From Halobacteriovoraceae bacterium (GTDB lineage: Bacteria > Bdellovibrionota > Bacteriovoracia > Bacteriovoracales > Bacteriovoracaceae), in the NCBI GenBank assembly GCA_002718735.1, contig PBFR01000022.1:26775-90774 (forward strand): a stretch of DNA of 64,000 nt. Direction: 5' to 3'. A program made the position numbers and the translations under genes. The notes under the pieces are model-generated. The model was given only the letters and a program-made list of their open reading frames with translations. It did no database searches and had not been told where the DNA came from. The stretch's first letter is position 1, and each line of letters opens with the position of its first letter. Below, piece after piece: positions 42,373-52,118 of this stretch.

Positions 42373-43542
42373 ATGGATTTGGAAAGACGCTTTGAAGACA
42401 TTAGAAACTTTTTAGGACAACATAATCAGCTCGTTCAAAGCGAAATATTAAATCACTACCCACACGAGCTCCCCTCTCCATACGATGGCTGGTGTAGACA
42501 ACTCTCTAAACTCTCCATGAATAATCTAATAGATATTGAAAATGGTAAGAGTTTTGAGAGCATTCACGGAGAGCTACGAAATTATTATGAAAGTATAAAA
42601 GAGCTCTCGCAACTACCTGAGGTGAATGTTAAGAGCACTGCTATTCCAAAAAGACTTGAAGTTGGAATGACTCATAAAAAAAGACATGAGACCTCTATTA
42701 TCAAAGGATTCTTAGCAAGAGAAGATCTATCCAAAATTATTGATGTAGGTTCAGGAAAAGGACACATGTCAAAAGTTCTTCTTTACGACACAGATGGAAG
42801 TTCTGAATGCATTGACTGCGACCCAAAATTGCAAAGCTCAGGAGCTCAACTCATTAAAAAACAAACACCAGAATTGGCCGCAAAAATCTGCTTCCGAGAG
42901 GAATTCTTTACAAAAGACTCAGTAATTAAAGATAGATCCTCCTTGATATTAGGACTTCACTGCTGTGGGGATTTATCTGTTGAGTTGATAAGAAGTCATA
43001 TCACTAGTTGCGAAAAGCTTTTAAACTTTGGATGTTGCTATCTTAAATCAAAGGAGTTTAATCTAAGTGGACTGGCACTAAGCTCCCCTATACCATTTAG
43101 CTTCCATGCTTTAAATCTTGCTACACGCTCAAACAGGACCCTAAATAACACGAGTTTTGATAGAAGGCAGAGTGTAAAGCTATACCGTTATATTCTACAC
43201 ATGATCCTAAAGGATGAGCTAAATGAGGAGTTTAAAACACTAGGCAATGCCCACCACTCTGAATACTACAGCGATTTTACAGCTTACTGCAAAAAGTACG
43301 CTCCTCAGACTGAAAAGCTCGATGTTGATTCACTTCACAAAAAGTACCTTAAAAGTGATCGTCTTAAAGACTACCTTGTAGCAGAAGTGATCCGCTCCCC
43401 ATTAGGTAGACTAGTAGAATTATATATCATCCTCGATCGGGCCTTATTTTTAAAAGAAAACGGCCATGATGTGAAAGTTTGCTCCTTCTTTGACCCAGAA
43501 CTAAGCCCTAGAAATATAGGTATATTTTCCTGCAAATTATAA
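42373..43542 (+). CDS. METTL25-like (Methyltransf_32) SAM methyltransferase
   Basis: A 389-residue protein. MTHKKRHETSIIKGF precedes the SAM site IIDVGSGKGHMSKVL (near residue 118). ECIDCDP, GLHCCGDLSVEL and FGCCYLKSKEFN follow. This GxGKGHxS...HxCGDL set is that of Methyltransf_32, best known from eukaryotic METTL25/RRNAD1 proteins. The substrate is unknown. Cysteines cluster around the active site (CC at two places). It is divergent from murD with only 22 bases between the start codons and no ribosome binding site. Confidence 0.78.
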   Translation: MDLERRFEDIRNFLGQHNQLVQSEILNHYPHELPSPYDGWCRQLSKLSMNNLIDIENGKSFESIHGELRNYYESIKELSQLPEVNVKSTAIPKRLEVGMTHKKRHETSIIKGFLAREDLSKIIDVGSGKGHMSKVLLYDTDGSSECIDCDPKLQSSGAQLIKKQTPELAAKICFREEFFTKDSVIKDRSSLILGLHCCGDLSVELIRSHITSCEKLLNFGCCYLKSKEFNLSGLALSSPIPFSFHALNLATRSNRTLNNTSFDRRQSVKLYRYILHMILKDELNEEFKTLGNAHHSEYYSDFTAYCKKYAPQTEKLDVDSLHKKYLKSDRLKDYLVAEVIRSPLGRLVELYIILDRALFLKENGHDVKVCSFFDPELSPRNIGIFSCKL

Positions 43543-43585
43543 AGCCACAAATAACTGAAATGACGTGTTTTTGATTAAAAGATCT

Positions 43586-43613
43586 TTAATTTTTCAAGGT
43601 TTTTGACCGATAA
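43586..43613 (+). promoter_or_regulatory. Sigma-28-like promoter of the tandem-repeat lipoprotein pair
   Basis: TTAA (43586-43589), 15 bases, GACCGATAA (43605-43613), the best -10 match in the window. The ATG at 43635 has GGAG upstream. Confidence 0.58.
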
Positions 43614-43634
43614 AGTGCCAACAGTGGAGCTTTA

Positions 43635-45776
43635 ATGAAGAATATTTGGTTACTTTTAATATTTATGCTTAATCTTGTAGCTTGCTCGCAGGCGCCAGGA
43701 GAGCTTGAGCTTTCTAATAAGAACGCTTCGGTTGATTCGAGCTGCTACAGTTTAAAAGGAAGCTCTCTAAGCACGGCATCCTACCTCAGCAACGTCATCT
43801 TTCCCGATGGTTTTGATATGAGTGGCTTTAATTCTACGGGTGTGAGCCTTCAGGGCCTTGACCTCTCAAAGACAAAGGGACTAACAGCACAGATGTTAAG
43901 TAATGCAGCCTCTTCAATGTCAGGAATCATTTTACCACCAAGTTTTGACATGACAGGCTTTGATGTCAATGGCAAAACCCTATCCAATATTGATTTATCA
44001 GACACTCAGAATCTATCGGCAGCATCTTTTAATGGAGCGACTAGATTATACAATATCACTCTACCTTCTGGATTCAACCTAACAGGACTAAACACAAGTG
44101 GTATGACCCTCGCAAAGATGAACTTAAAAAATACTACGGGCCTGACAGTACAAATGTTAAATGACGCTCAACTTGAAGGAGAAATTCTTCTTCCAGATGG
44201 TTTTAACGTTACTGGCCTTGATCTTACAGGCCAGAATCACGCTACTGACTTTTCAAATACAGTTGGTCTAACAATTGAAATGATAGATAACTCCACAGTA
44301 TTTAGTGGCAAGATTCCTCCAGGGCTTGATATTTCAAATCTGGATTATAGCAACGCTGTATCTGGGACAATGGCAAGTCCAATTCAAAAATATATCAAAG
44401 TAGACTTTAGTCAGGCGGTTGGCATCGACTTAGATATCTTTCTTGCGCTTGCAAGATGTGACATCATAAAAGTTTATCTCGATCCTATAAAGGATCATTC
44501 ATGTAATATTCTCCCAAGCTTTGATGTATCTTTGGAAAGCTTTTCTGGGTATGAGTTACACAACATGAATTTAAAGAGCATGATGAACCTCACAGGTGCA
44601 CATATTCAGGATTCAGACTCTGGGCTCCAAGAGGTTCATGCTCCGTTAAGTGGAATTGACTTCACTGGTTACACAGGAAAGTTCTTTCTGGAAATGGTAG
44701 ATTTAAGTAACTCAACTAATTTAACCGCTTCCATGATTAATAATACAGATTATATGCGTGCCACAGTTTTTCCCGCTATGGATTTTACAGGAGTCACGCG
44801 CGATTTCAGTTTCTTTGATGATGCAGACTTTAGCAATGTAACAAATTTAACTGCTGCTCAAATAAACAACAATACTTTTGGCTTTAAAAACTATATTCTC
44901 CCTGACGGTTTTGATATCAGCGGTGTAGACTTCACTGGCTGTGACATGGACTATGGGGACTATTCAAACACTGTTGGTATGACTGCTTCCCAGGTTGAAA
45001 AAATTATCGGGAGTGTTCCCAATACTTTTACGCCTGTGGTTTTACCAGCTGTGGACCTTTCAACACTAGACACAACAGGTTTAACTCTTTGGAATATCGA
45101 CTTTTCAAATACTATAAATTTCAATGCCTCTCATCTAAGTAATGCTACGGGCCTAAGTCGCCTTATACTCCCAGCAGGTATGGACCTCTCAGGACTGACT
45201 TTAAGTACGAGTACACTTCAAGATTTCAAAGTTGCGACAAACTTTCCGGCATCACAAGTTAACATGGCGACAGTACAAAACTTGCCTCTCGGCACAGACC
45301 TAAGTCTTTTGACCCCCACAACCTACTCAAATGAGGATAGTGCTGGAAATGTTTTTCCTACCTATCCAAGCTTATCTATTGCACAAATAAATGCTCTTAC
45401 ATACATTGATTACACAACACTTCCCGATGATTATGATCTTACTGGCTTTGACCCCTCAGGACTGAGTGGTATCAATAGATTTGATGCCTACAAGGCCAAG
45501 AACTTTCCTATTTCAGCTCTAAATAAGGGGATTGATTTCAATTACTTCACCCCCCCGAAGGACTTCGATATTTCAAGTTGGGATTCAACTGGTAAATCCA
45601 TGCAGGGCTGGGACTTAAGAGATGTAAAAGGGTTGAGCATGAACCATCTTGCAAATGCATCTTCTATTTCTCGAGTAAAGCTTCCAAACGATTTCGATTT
45701 TACTGGAGCCTATTTTAACAATGCAATCTTAAGCCAAATAGATCTTAGTAATCTTCAACCAGTAAGTTGTGAGTAA
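43635..45776 (+). CDS. Giant tandem-repeat lipoprotein A
   Basis: A 713-residue protein with signal peptide and lipobox LVAC (residue about 17). After a Ser-rich spacer it is built almost wholly of a roughly 42-residue repeat: LPxGFDxTGFxxxG, then LxxIDLSNTxGL, then MLNNA. The repeat breaks down in the middle, where two cysteines (ARCD, HSCN) sit near residues 275-290, and resumes to the end. It resembles pentapeptide-type or leucine-rich solenoids in layout, but I do not recognise it as a named family. It should form an elongated surface solenoid. The next gene is a full-length duplicate. Confidence 0.7.
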   Translation: MKNIWLLLIFMLNLVACSQAPGELELSNKNASVDSSCYSLKGSSLSTASYLSNVIFPDGFDMSGFNSTGVSLQGLDLSKTKGLTAQMLSNAASSMSGIILPPSFDMTGFDVNGKTLSNIDLSDTQNLSAASFNGATRLYNITLPSGFNLTGLNTSGMTLAKMNLKNTTGLTVQMLNDAQLEGEILLPDGFNVTGLDLTGQNHATDFSNTVGLTIEMIDNSTVFSGKIPPGLDISNLDYSNAVSGTMASPIQKYIKVDFSQAVGIDLDIFLALARCDIIKVYLDPIKDHSCNILPSFDVSLESFSGYELHNMNLKSMMNLTGAHIQDSDSGLQEVHAPLSGIDFTGYTGKFFLEMVDLSNSTNLTASMINNTDYMRATVFPAMDFTGVTRDFSFFDDADFSNVTNLTAAQINNNTFGFKNYILPDGFDISGVDFTGCDMDYGDYSNTVGMTASQVEKIIGSVPNTFTPVVLPAVDLSTLDTTGLTLWNIDFSNTINFNASHLSNATGLSRLILPAGMDLSGLTLSTSTLQDFKVATNFPASQVNMATVQNLPLGTDLSLLTPTTYSNEDSAGNVFPTYPSLSIAQINALTYIDYTTLPDDYDLTGFDPSGLSGINRFDAYKAKNFPISALNKGIDFNYFTPPKDFDISSWDSTGKSMQGWDLRDVKGLSMNHLANASSISRVKLPNDFDFTGAYFNNAILSQIDLSNLQPVSCE

Positions 45777-45779
45777 ATT

Positions 45780-47924
45780 ATGAAAACTATCGTTATTTTA
45801 ACATTAATCGGTTTTTTAAATAGTTGCTCTCAAGCACCAGGAGAACTTGACTTAGCCTTGAGTACATCATCATCATCAGAGAATTGCTACAGCTTAAAAG
45901 GATCACACCTTAGTACCGCTTCAGATCTAAGTTACATTACTCTTCCGAGTGGATTTGACCTAACAGGCTTTAATTCAACAGGAGTCACATTTTCAAATAT
46001 AAATATTTCTAATACAAAAGGGCTATCAGTACAAATGTTGAATAATGCCAACTCAACCTTAAGGGATATTATTTTGCCAGCAGGTTTTGATATGACAGGC
46101 TTCAATGCATCGGGAAAAAAACTTATCAACATTGATCTATCCAACACGACAAATCTTAATCCCACTTCATTCAATGGCGCAACGGAGTTGGAAAATGTTA
46201 CTCTTCCACCAAACTATAATCTCACGGGCCTTGTCACGACAGGTATGGTTCTTGAAGACATGGACTTTTCCAACACATCTGCCCTCACCATACAGATGCT
46301 AAATGACGCCACTCTTAGCGGTGATATCAAACTTCCAGATGGGTTCGATGTGACGGGACTAGATCTTACAGGGGCCATAATTTCGACCGACTTTACCAGT
46401 ACTGTAGGTTTAACAATAGGTATTTTAGATAATGCTACATACTTTGGTGGAAAAATTCCAGCAGGCCTTGATATCTCTTCTCTTGACTATGCCAATGCTG
46501 AAACAGGAACATTGGATTTACCAAATCAAAAATATATGGGTGTTGACTTTAGTCAGACTACAGGAATCAATTTTGATATATATATGGCCCTTGCGAGGTG
46601 TACAGTCCGTTGGATAGGTATGACCACAACGAGGATAACTTCATCTTGCAACACACTCCCACCATTAGATGTATCAGCAGAAAACTTTTCAGGTGTTAGT
46701 CTTTATAATATGAATCTTAAGAGTTTGGTAAACTTCAATGGTGGGCACATCCAGCAATCAAACGAAGGTTTAAGAAATGTTGTTGTCCCAGACGGACTTG
46801 ATTTTACAGGCTACACAGGAAAAGAGTACATAGAAAATGTCGACCTTTCCAACGCAATAAATTTTACTTCGACTATGTTTAACAATACAAACGATTTAAA
46901 TAATAACACCTTTCCAGTGATGGATTTCTCTGGAGTGAACATCTGGTCAACCCGGTGGAAGAACGCTAATTTAAAGAATGTTACAGGTCTTACAGCTGCA
47001 CAAATTCATACTCCGTACGTGCATCCCCTAGTATACCCAGACGGGTTTGACATCAGTGGAGTGGATTTTTCAAAGACAGGTTCAAAAGCTGATGGAGTAG
47101 ATTTTACCAATACAACTGGAATGGTAGTGTCACAAATAGAAAACATTATTAGCATTCCGGCCTTACCAGGGATTATTTTTCCCGCAGTGGATGTCTCAAC
47201 ACTCGATACTACTGGAAAAACAGTATGGAGACATGATTTTAGCAATACGATAAATTTCGATGTTTCAATGATTAACGCAGCTTTATCCTGGATCGACAGT
47301 CCAATTCCTGATGGAACAGACCTAACAGGACTAAACAGACCAGATATGGGGAGTTCAAACTTTAGCAATGGGGTTAACTTACCAGCAACGGAAATCAATA
47401 AATTGGCTATTACCCATATACCCGCAGGTTCAGATTTTAGTCTTTACGACCCTATGACTGCAGAATCAGGAACATACAAAAATGTATTTGGCAGCACACT
47501 TTATTCCGAAATTCCAATTTTTCCTGTTGCACAGGTAAATACTTTTTCTAAGATAGACGGCCTAACACTACCATCCGGCTACAATTTAGCTAGTTTCGAT
47601 CCTAGTGGAATGAGTCTAGTTAGGAAACTCAATGCAAAAGAAGCAACGAATTTTCCAATTTCAGCGCTAGACAAAGGTGTGGATTTCAAGGAATTCACAC
47701 CTCCTGATGGCCTTGATATTTCTTCTTGGAACTCGACTGGAAAAACAATTACAGGTTGGGACCTAAGCCAAGTTAAGGGTTTGAATGTAAACCATTTCAA
47801 GAATGCAAGTAATATTACCGGAATTAAAGTACCAAGTGACTTTGACTTTACAGGAGTGGACTTCAATTCAAAAAGTCTTTACGGAGCGAACTTTGCTAAC
47901 CTGGTCAAAACTAGCTGTGATTAG
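45780..47924 (+). CDS. Giant tandem-repeat lipoprotein B
   Basis: A 714-residue protein, a near full-length paralogue of its upstream neighbour starting 4 bases after that stop. The lipobox is LNSC (residues about 13-16), followed by the shared SQAPGEL segment, the same CYSLKGS start and the same roughly 42-residue repeat (LPSGFDLTGFNSTG, ISNTKGLSVQMLNNA). The central cysteine-bearing break is also kept. Both end in a conserved Cys (SCE / SCD). The tandem duplication has diverged moderately along its whole length. No function is known; surface binding is inferred from the lipobox and repeats. Confidence 0.7.
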   Translation: MKTIVILTLIGFLNSCSQAPGELDLALSTSSSSENCYSLKGSHLSTASDLSYITLPSGFDLTGFNSTGVTFSNINISNTKGLSVQMLNNANSTLRDIILPAGFDMTGFNASGKKLINIDLSNTTNLNPTSFNGATELENVTLPPNYNLTGLVTTGMVLEDMDFSNTSALTIQMLNDATLSGDIKLPDGFDVTGLDLTGAIISTDFTSTVGLTIGILDNATYFGGKIPAGLDISSLDYANAETGTLDLPNQKYMGVDFSQTTGINFDIYMALARCTVRWIGMTTTRITSSCNTLPPLDVSAENFSGVSLYNMNLKSLVNFNGGHIQQSNEGLRNVVVPDGLDFTGYTGKEYIENVDLSNAINFTSTMFNNTNDLNNNTFPVMDFSGVNIWSTRWKNANLKNVTGLTAAQIHTPYVHPLVYPDGFDISGVDFSKTGSKADGVDFTNTTGMVVSQIENIISIPALPGIIFPAVDVSTLDTTGKTVWRHDFSNTINFDVSMINAALSWIDSPIPDGTDLTGLNRPDMGSSNFSNGVNLPATEINKLAITHIPAGSDFSLYDPMTAESGTYKNVFGSTLYSEIPIFPVAQVNTFSKIDGLTLPSGYNLASFDPSGMSLVRKLNAKEATNFPISALDKGVDFKEFTPPDGLDISSWNSTGKTITGWDLSQVKGLNVNHFKNASNITGIKVPSDFDFTGVDFNSKSLYGANFANLVKTSCD

Positions 47925-48016
47925 CGAGAATTCAAATAGATAAGAGCTGTTCGTATTATTGTCATATGGAATAATTTACACTTCAAATTGTTCCACACTC
48001 ATGCCTATGTTCTACT

Positions 48017-48868
48017 ATGTACATGAAAACACTCTTAGCACTTTTAAGCATTGCATCTGTGAGTTTAGCCTCTATTAATCCTGATAAAACAATTGCACCC
48101 TTTTTTAAAGTTTTTGGAGGGGTCGAGGAATTAAGCGATTCCATCTATAGTGTCGAAGCTCCTTACTTTATTAATGGTTCTTTAAATAGAAATGGAAGTT
48201 GGCAGGAAGTCAGCAAGCTTACCTACCTTCGAGCTAAGAAGTTGGCCAATCATGTTGTTGAAGCATGGCCTCGAAAAAATAGATTCGAAAGAAAACGAAG
48301 TTTTGGCAGTGCCTTTCATGTTGGCGGCAATTTAATTCTTACTGCATATCACACACTTGATAGGCAATTTAAAAGCACTTCATGTACAATGTTTAAAATC
48401 CGGCTCTCAAAAGGCCTAGACAAAAACAAAATCAGTTGCCAAGAAGTTCATCACTGTAGTGCGGAGCTTGATTATTGTTTACTCGAAATGAGGCCACAAG
48501 ATGATGGTCTTTCACTTAAAGATTTAACACCACCAGTTTTGAGCGTAGAACCTCAAAGATATTCACAGAATTCTGAAATTCTTGCGATAGGCAACGTAAA
48601 CGGATTTGGGCTTCATGCTAGTTTAGGAAAGGGTATCGCCAGAATCAATGGCAGATACTTTGTTTATGCACCTATTTTCTACGGCAATAGTGGAGGTCCC
48701 ATTTTTAATGAAGACGATGAAATAATAGGACTTGTAACCGCTCAATCTAGCACGCTTTATGGATCACAGGCAGTTAATTACGCAACACCTATTGATGCTA
48801 TTAAAATCGATTTAGAAAAAAATCTTGGAGTGGACAGTCCTATTTTTCAGCAAATTAACTTTAAGTGA
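48017..48868 (+). CDS. Secreted trypsin-like serine protease
   Basis: A 283-residue protein with a signal peptide cut near residue 18. The catalytic triad of the S1 fold is visible: His in LTAYHTL, Asp in ELDYCLLEM and Ser in YGNSGGPIF. Cysteines around SCTMF and SCQEVHHC may form disulfides. There is no PDZ domain, so it is not a DegP-type quality-control protease but a short exported peptidase. A digestive role is plausible in a predator but unproven. An ATG at 48023 is an alternative start. Its end overlaps the convergent gene by 8 bases. Confidence 0.82.
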   Translation: MYMKTLLALLSIASVSLASINPDKTIAPFFKVFGGVEELSDSIYSVEAPYFINGSLNRNGSWQEVSKLTYLRAKKLANHVVEAWPRKNRFERKRSFGSAFHVGGNLILTAYHTLDRQFKSTSCTMFKIRLSKGLDKNKISCQEVHHCSAELDYCLLEMRPQDDGLSLKDLTPPVLSVEPQRYSQNSEILAIGNVNGFGLHASLGKGIARINGRYFVYAPIFYGNSGGPIFNEDDEIIGLVTAQSSTLYGSQAVNYATPIDAIKIDLEKNLGVDSPIFQQINFK

Positions 48869-49862
48869 GACTAAAGTTCTCCATCACATAGCCTAGACAA
48901 TCCTCTTTAATGACATAAACGTCTTGGGTAAACATCGCCGGAACAAAGTCTTTTTTGGTAAATATCTTTCCTTCTTTAAGCTCAAGAAAGTTGGTCGTAA
49001 CATCAACACCTTCGTTATCAACAACCTTAATATAATCTCTAACCTTGTAAAAACCTAGCAGTGTGCCCTCTTGAATTCGCTCAAAGTTTTTAAGATCTAA
49101 TTCTTTGAGTAAAGAGAAGTCACTCTGTGACTCCATTTCATTTGCAAAGTCTATGCTCGCATCCTTATGGATCTTTATTCTCGCAACGGTTTGAAAAACT
49201 TCAGTGTTACGTATGTCGAATTCGTGATTTAGACCTTCAAGACTGAGAACCTCTTCAATATATTGAGCAGTCTTTGCGACTCCATCTTCCTTGCCAGGCA
49301 GTCCGGCCTCAATTGTAACTGAAGGGCACAGAGGAGCAAAGGCCATTGACTCAACCTCACTAGGCTCAGTGAAGTAGACTGTTTTCTCACTAAATCTCTT
49401 TGCCAGATCAAGATATTCTTCTTTGAAGACATTCACACAACCATAGTATGGATTCTTACCTGTGTTGTTGTGGACATCGATATTTGCGAACAATTTGAAT
49501 TTTTTAACATAATCTAGAACTTCTGAAATAAGCCTTGCCTCTTCAGACTCTCCACCCGCCCAAATCCGATTATAGTCTGGTTGGCCCTCAAGATGCCTAA
49601 GGCCATAGGCCGCAGCTTTCGTATTGCCGACAAGAATAATCATATCTCTAGGAAGAGCTTTATCTGAGTATCTGGAAAGAACTTTTTTTAATGCCAAAAG
49701 GCCAGTTGTTTCATTGCCGTGAAGAAGAACTGATAGAAAAAGAGGCTCTGACTTCTCCCCTCTTAGGTGCATTAGGAAAGGTCCAGGAAACTTCTTGTGG
49801 AGATCTAGAATATCTATTTCGAGAAACGTTTCAGGAACCTTGTCATATATTTTTAAACTCAA
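48861..49862 (-). CDS. Succinylglutamate desuccinylase/aspartoacylase-like M14 protein
   Basis: A 333-residue protein starting at TTG with GGAG 8 bases upstream, one base after the GCS2 ligase stop. VLLHGNETTG near residue 48 gives the His-x-x-Glu zinc pair, and ANIDVHNNTG the second His. SVTIEAGLPG carries the likely catalytic Glu. The family hydrolyses N-acyl amino acids; pairing with a glutamate-cysteine-type ligase suggests a shared gamma-glutamyl or acyl-amino-acid substrate (inference). Confidence 0.8.
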   Translation of the reverse strand: MSLKIYDKVPETFLEIDILDLHKKFPGPFLMHLRGEKSEPLFLSVLLHGNETTGLLALKKVLSRYSDKALPRDMIILVGNTKAAAYGLRHLEGQPDYNRIWAGGESEEARLISEVLDYVKKFKLFANIDVHNNTGKNPYYGCVNVFKEEYLDLAKRFSEKTVYFTEPSEVESMAFAPLCPSVTIEAGLPGKEDGVAKTAQYIEEVLSLEGLNHEFDIRNTEVFQTVARIKIHKDASIDFANEMESQSDFSLLKELDLKNFERIQEGTLLGFYKVRDYIKVVDNEGVDVTTNFLELKEGKIFTKKDFVPAMFTQDVYVIKEDCLGYVMENFSLT

Positions 49863-49863
49863 T

Positions 49864-51303
49864 CTACAAACTCCAAAGGTGAACAGGAATATCCTGCTTC
49901 TGATTATCCAGATAGGCCTCCATCAATTGTTGAAATTTCTTTCCATGCATGTGGACAAAGGCCTTCTGCCAACGTGCTCCGTTAACGCCTTTTTTAAGCC
50001 TTGGATAAATAACATTATCCATGTATTTGATTATATCACCTTCATCAATTCCTCTAAGAATAAGAGCATTCTTTACCTGTGGGTACAACTCCTCGACTAG
50101 CAGCTGTTGAGTGTCCCAAATCTTTCCATCAATCCATTTAACAGGACAGTAAAAGCTCTGGCGGCTTGCCTTATAAAAATTATCTTGAACATCTATGAAA
50201 TCCAGCGTGTCTTCAGGTGGAATATCAAGATTTGCCAAGTAATCCACAAGTCCTAAGTAAAAGGCCGTGTTGGCGACAGAATCAATTATTGTAGGGCCTG
50301 CACTTGGGGCCCTGTGCTCTATTCGCAAATGAGGACTGCCATCCCCATTCTCTCCAATAATTGGTCGGTTCCATCTCCAAATGGTTCCGTTATGCATTTT
50401 AATATGTGCCATCTCATTTGGAGAAGTCTTCTGGATTTCAGGAAGAAGGATAGGATAATGATCAAGGTTTTGCTCAAACAACTCCATTAGAGAATCTTTT
50501 ACATAATCATCACCAAGAGTAACTCTTTGAATGAGATTTCCTCTCTTTCCTACAAAGCAGTCCATCGCCACCGCTTGCTCAAATACTGCAATTCTTGACT
50601 CGTCCCAAAGTTCCTTACCAAAAAAGTATGGCGAGTTTGCACTAATTGCAATCATCAAAGGTGAAGCGATCAAAGATGCATTGTAATACCTCTTTGCATC
50701 CTCTTGTGAAACTGAAAGGTGAACTTGCAAGCTTGTGGCCGCACACTCAACGAGTACACTTTCAAACTCAAGATTCAACTCATCTTTTCCTTCAAATGAA
50801 ATATTAGGTCTTTTCCCTCCGCGCATTTTTAATATTTGATCATTAATGGCGAAGTATCTATTTTGCGGGGACATATTGTCCAAAGACAGCATGTTATCTC
50901 TAAGTGTGGCGAGGGTTCCCATTAGAACAGGATCTCCCTCGTGCTTTGAAGTCCATTGCTGACAATCCTGCCATATGTCTTTTAATTCTTCGTGAAGCTT
51001 TGTGAATACACTTCCGTTGAGCTCGTAAGGAGAGGAGTTTATTTCAAAATTAAACTTGGAAATCTCAGGAACGATTTGTGAGTTTCTCAACTCCTCAATA
51101 AACTTTGCTCCAGTGGGATTAGGCATCATATCGTTATCTACAAGCCAGGCCTCCAGCTCAATGCCAGTCATTGAGCTTTTGTGCTCAAATGTTTTATCCT
51201 GAAACCAACGCCTAAGAAGTTCAGTCTCTTCCTCTAGCTTTGACTTAAATAACAGTACATCTTCTTCTGTGTAGTTTTCCTTCTTGGAAACTTCTGTGCC
51301 CAT
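49864..51303 (-). CDS. GCS2-family glutamate-cysteine ligase-like protein
   Basis: A 479-residue carboxylate-amine ligase. GIELEAWLVD near residue 47 is the start of the GCS2 fold (substrate/Mg Glu pair). FNFEINSSPYEL, SLQVHLSV and LRIEHRAPSAGPT follow in the usual order. It should couple glutamate to an amine such as cysteine with ATP. No glutathione synthase is near, so the final product is uncertain. It lies downstream of speD (23 bases) and upstream of the AstE-like gene. Confidence 0.78.
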   Translation of the reverse strand: MGTEVSKKENYTEEDVLLFKSKLEEETELLRRWFQDKTFEHKSSMTGIELEAWLVDNDMMPNPTGAKFIEELRNSQIVPEISKFNFEINSSPYELNGSVFTKLHEELKDIWQDCQQWTSKHEGDPVLMGTLATLRDNMLSLDNMSPQNRYFAINDQILKMRGGKRPNISFEGKDELNLEFESVLVECAATSLQVHLSVSQEDAKRYYNASLIASPLMIAISANSPYFFGKELWDESRIAVFEQAVAMDCFVGKRGNLIQRVTLGDDYVKDSLMELFEQNLDHYPILLPEIQKTSPNEMAHIKMHNGTIWRWNRPIIGENGDGSPHLRIEHRAPSAGPTIIDSVANTAFYLGLVDYLANLDIPPEDTLDFIDVQDNFYKASRQSFYCPVKWIDGKIWDTQQLLVEELYPQVKNALILRGIDEGDIIKYMDNVIYPRLKKGVNGARWQKAFVHMHGKKFQQLMEAYLDNQKQDIPVHLWSL

Positions 51304-51326
51304 AATCCCCTTCCTGGAAGTCTGGT

Positions 51327-52103
51327 TTAATAAAGATGAAAAACGTCCTTCATCTCCAAATATAAATTTTTCATTTTTTCGTCTATGTCAGGACGGTTTA
51401 CATCGTCCTGAGAAAATACAAATCTTTCCGGACCAAAGTCTTTTGCCATCAACTTTGTTTGCCAAATATTATCCCTAGGGATGTTTAAGTCAGAACGATA
51501 AGTGTAATTCTCTAAAATCTTTGGATCAATAAAGTCCTGGATGGAGTTAAAGTATTCATCGTTATAAATCTTCTTTCCATTCTCAAGTCTAGTGTATCCT
51601 CTTACAACATAGTCTATATAAACTACATCGCATTCAAATGCCTTAAAGAGATGATTAATAGCTCTCAAAGGAATAATGTCGCCACAGGTGGCAATATCAA
51701 AGTCAACTCTATAGGTACAAATGCCATTAGGGTCAGATGCATCTGGGTAGGTGTGGCTTGTAAGGTGAGACTTGGTAAGGTGTGCGCTGTATGCCGGTGT
51801 AGACTTTACGTCTTCCCACTTTCCGCCCTGAGCATCACTCATCAAAGTCATTGTTGAGGCACCAACCGGTTCAAAGTTCATTTTTGATTCAGAGATAATG
51901 TCTGAATCAATAATTTTACAGATTTCTCTGGATATTTCGATAATTTTGTCTGCAGAATACTTTTCATTAATCCAGTTAATGTACTCTTCCTTTTGAGCGT
52001 CATCAAAAGTCAGGCAAAAATCGTACAAGTTAAAACTTAAAATTTTAGTGAGATTGTTGAAACCAGAAAGTTTAATCTTTTCTTCGGTTGAGTAATTTGT
52101 CAT
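51327..52103 (-). CDS. speD: S-adenosylmethionine decarboxylase proenzyme, E. coli type
   Basis: A 258-residue proenzyme that cleaves itself to make a pyruvoyl group, then decarboxylates SAM for spermidine synthesis. The cleavage serine lies in HLTKSHLTSHTYPD, preceded by the usual conserved segment; FDIATCGDIIPLRAINHL follows. The length matches the Gammaproteobacterial-type SpeD (about 264) rather than the short archaeal/Bacillus form. AGAGGT precedes the ATG. No speE is in the window. Confidence 0.93.
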   Translation of the reverse strand: MTNYSTEEKIKLSGFNNLTKILSFNLYDFCLTFDDAQKEEYINWINEKYSADKIIEISREICKIIDSDIISESKMNFEPVGASTMTLMSDAQGGKWEDVKSTPAYSAHLTKSHLTSHTYPDASDPNGICTYRVDFDIATCGDIIPLRAINHLFKAFECDVVYIDYVVRGYTRLENGKKIYNDEYFNSIQDFIDPKILENYTYRSDLNIPRDNIWQTKLMAKDFGPERFVFSQDDVNRPDIDEKMKNLYLEMKDVFHLY

Positions 52104-52118
52104 TAAAGAATACCTCTA

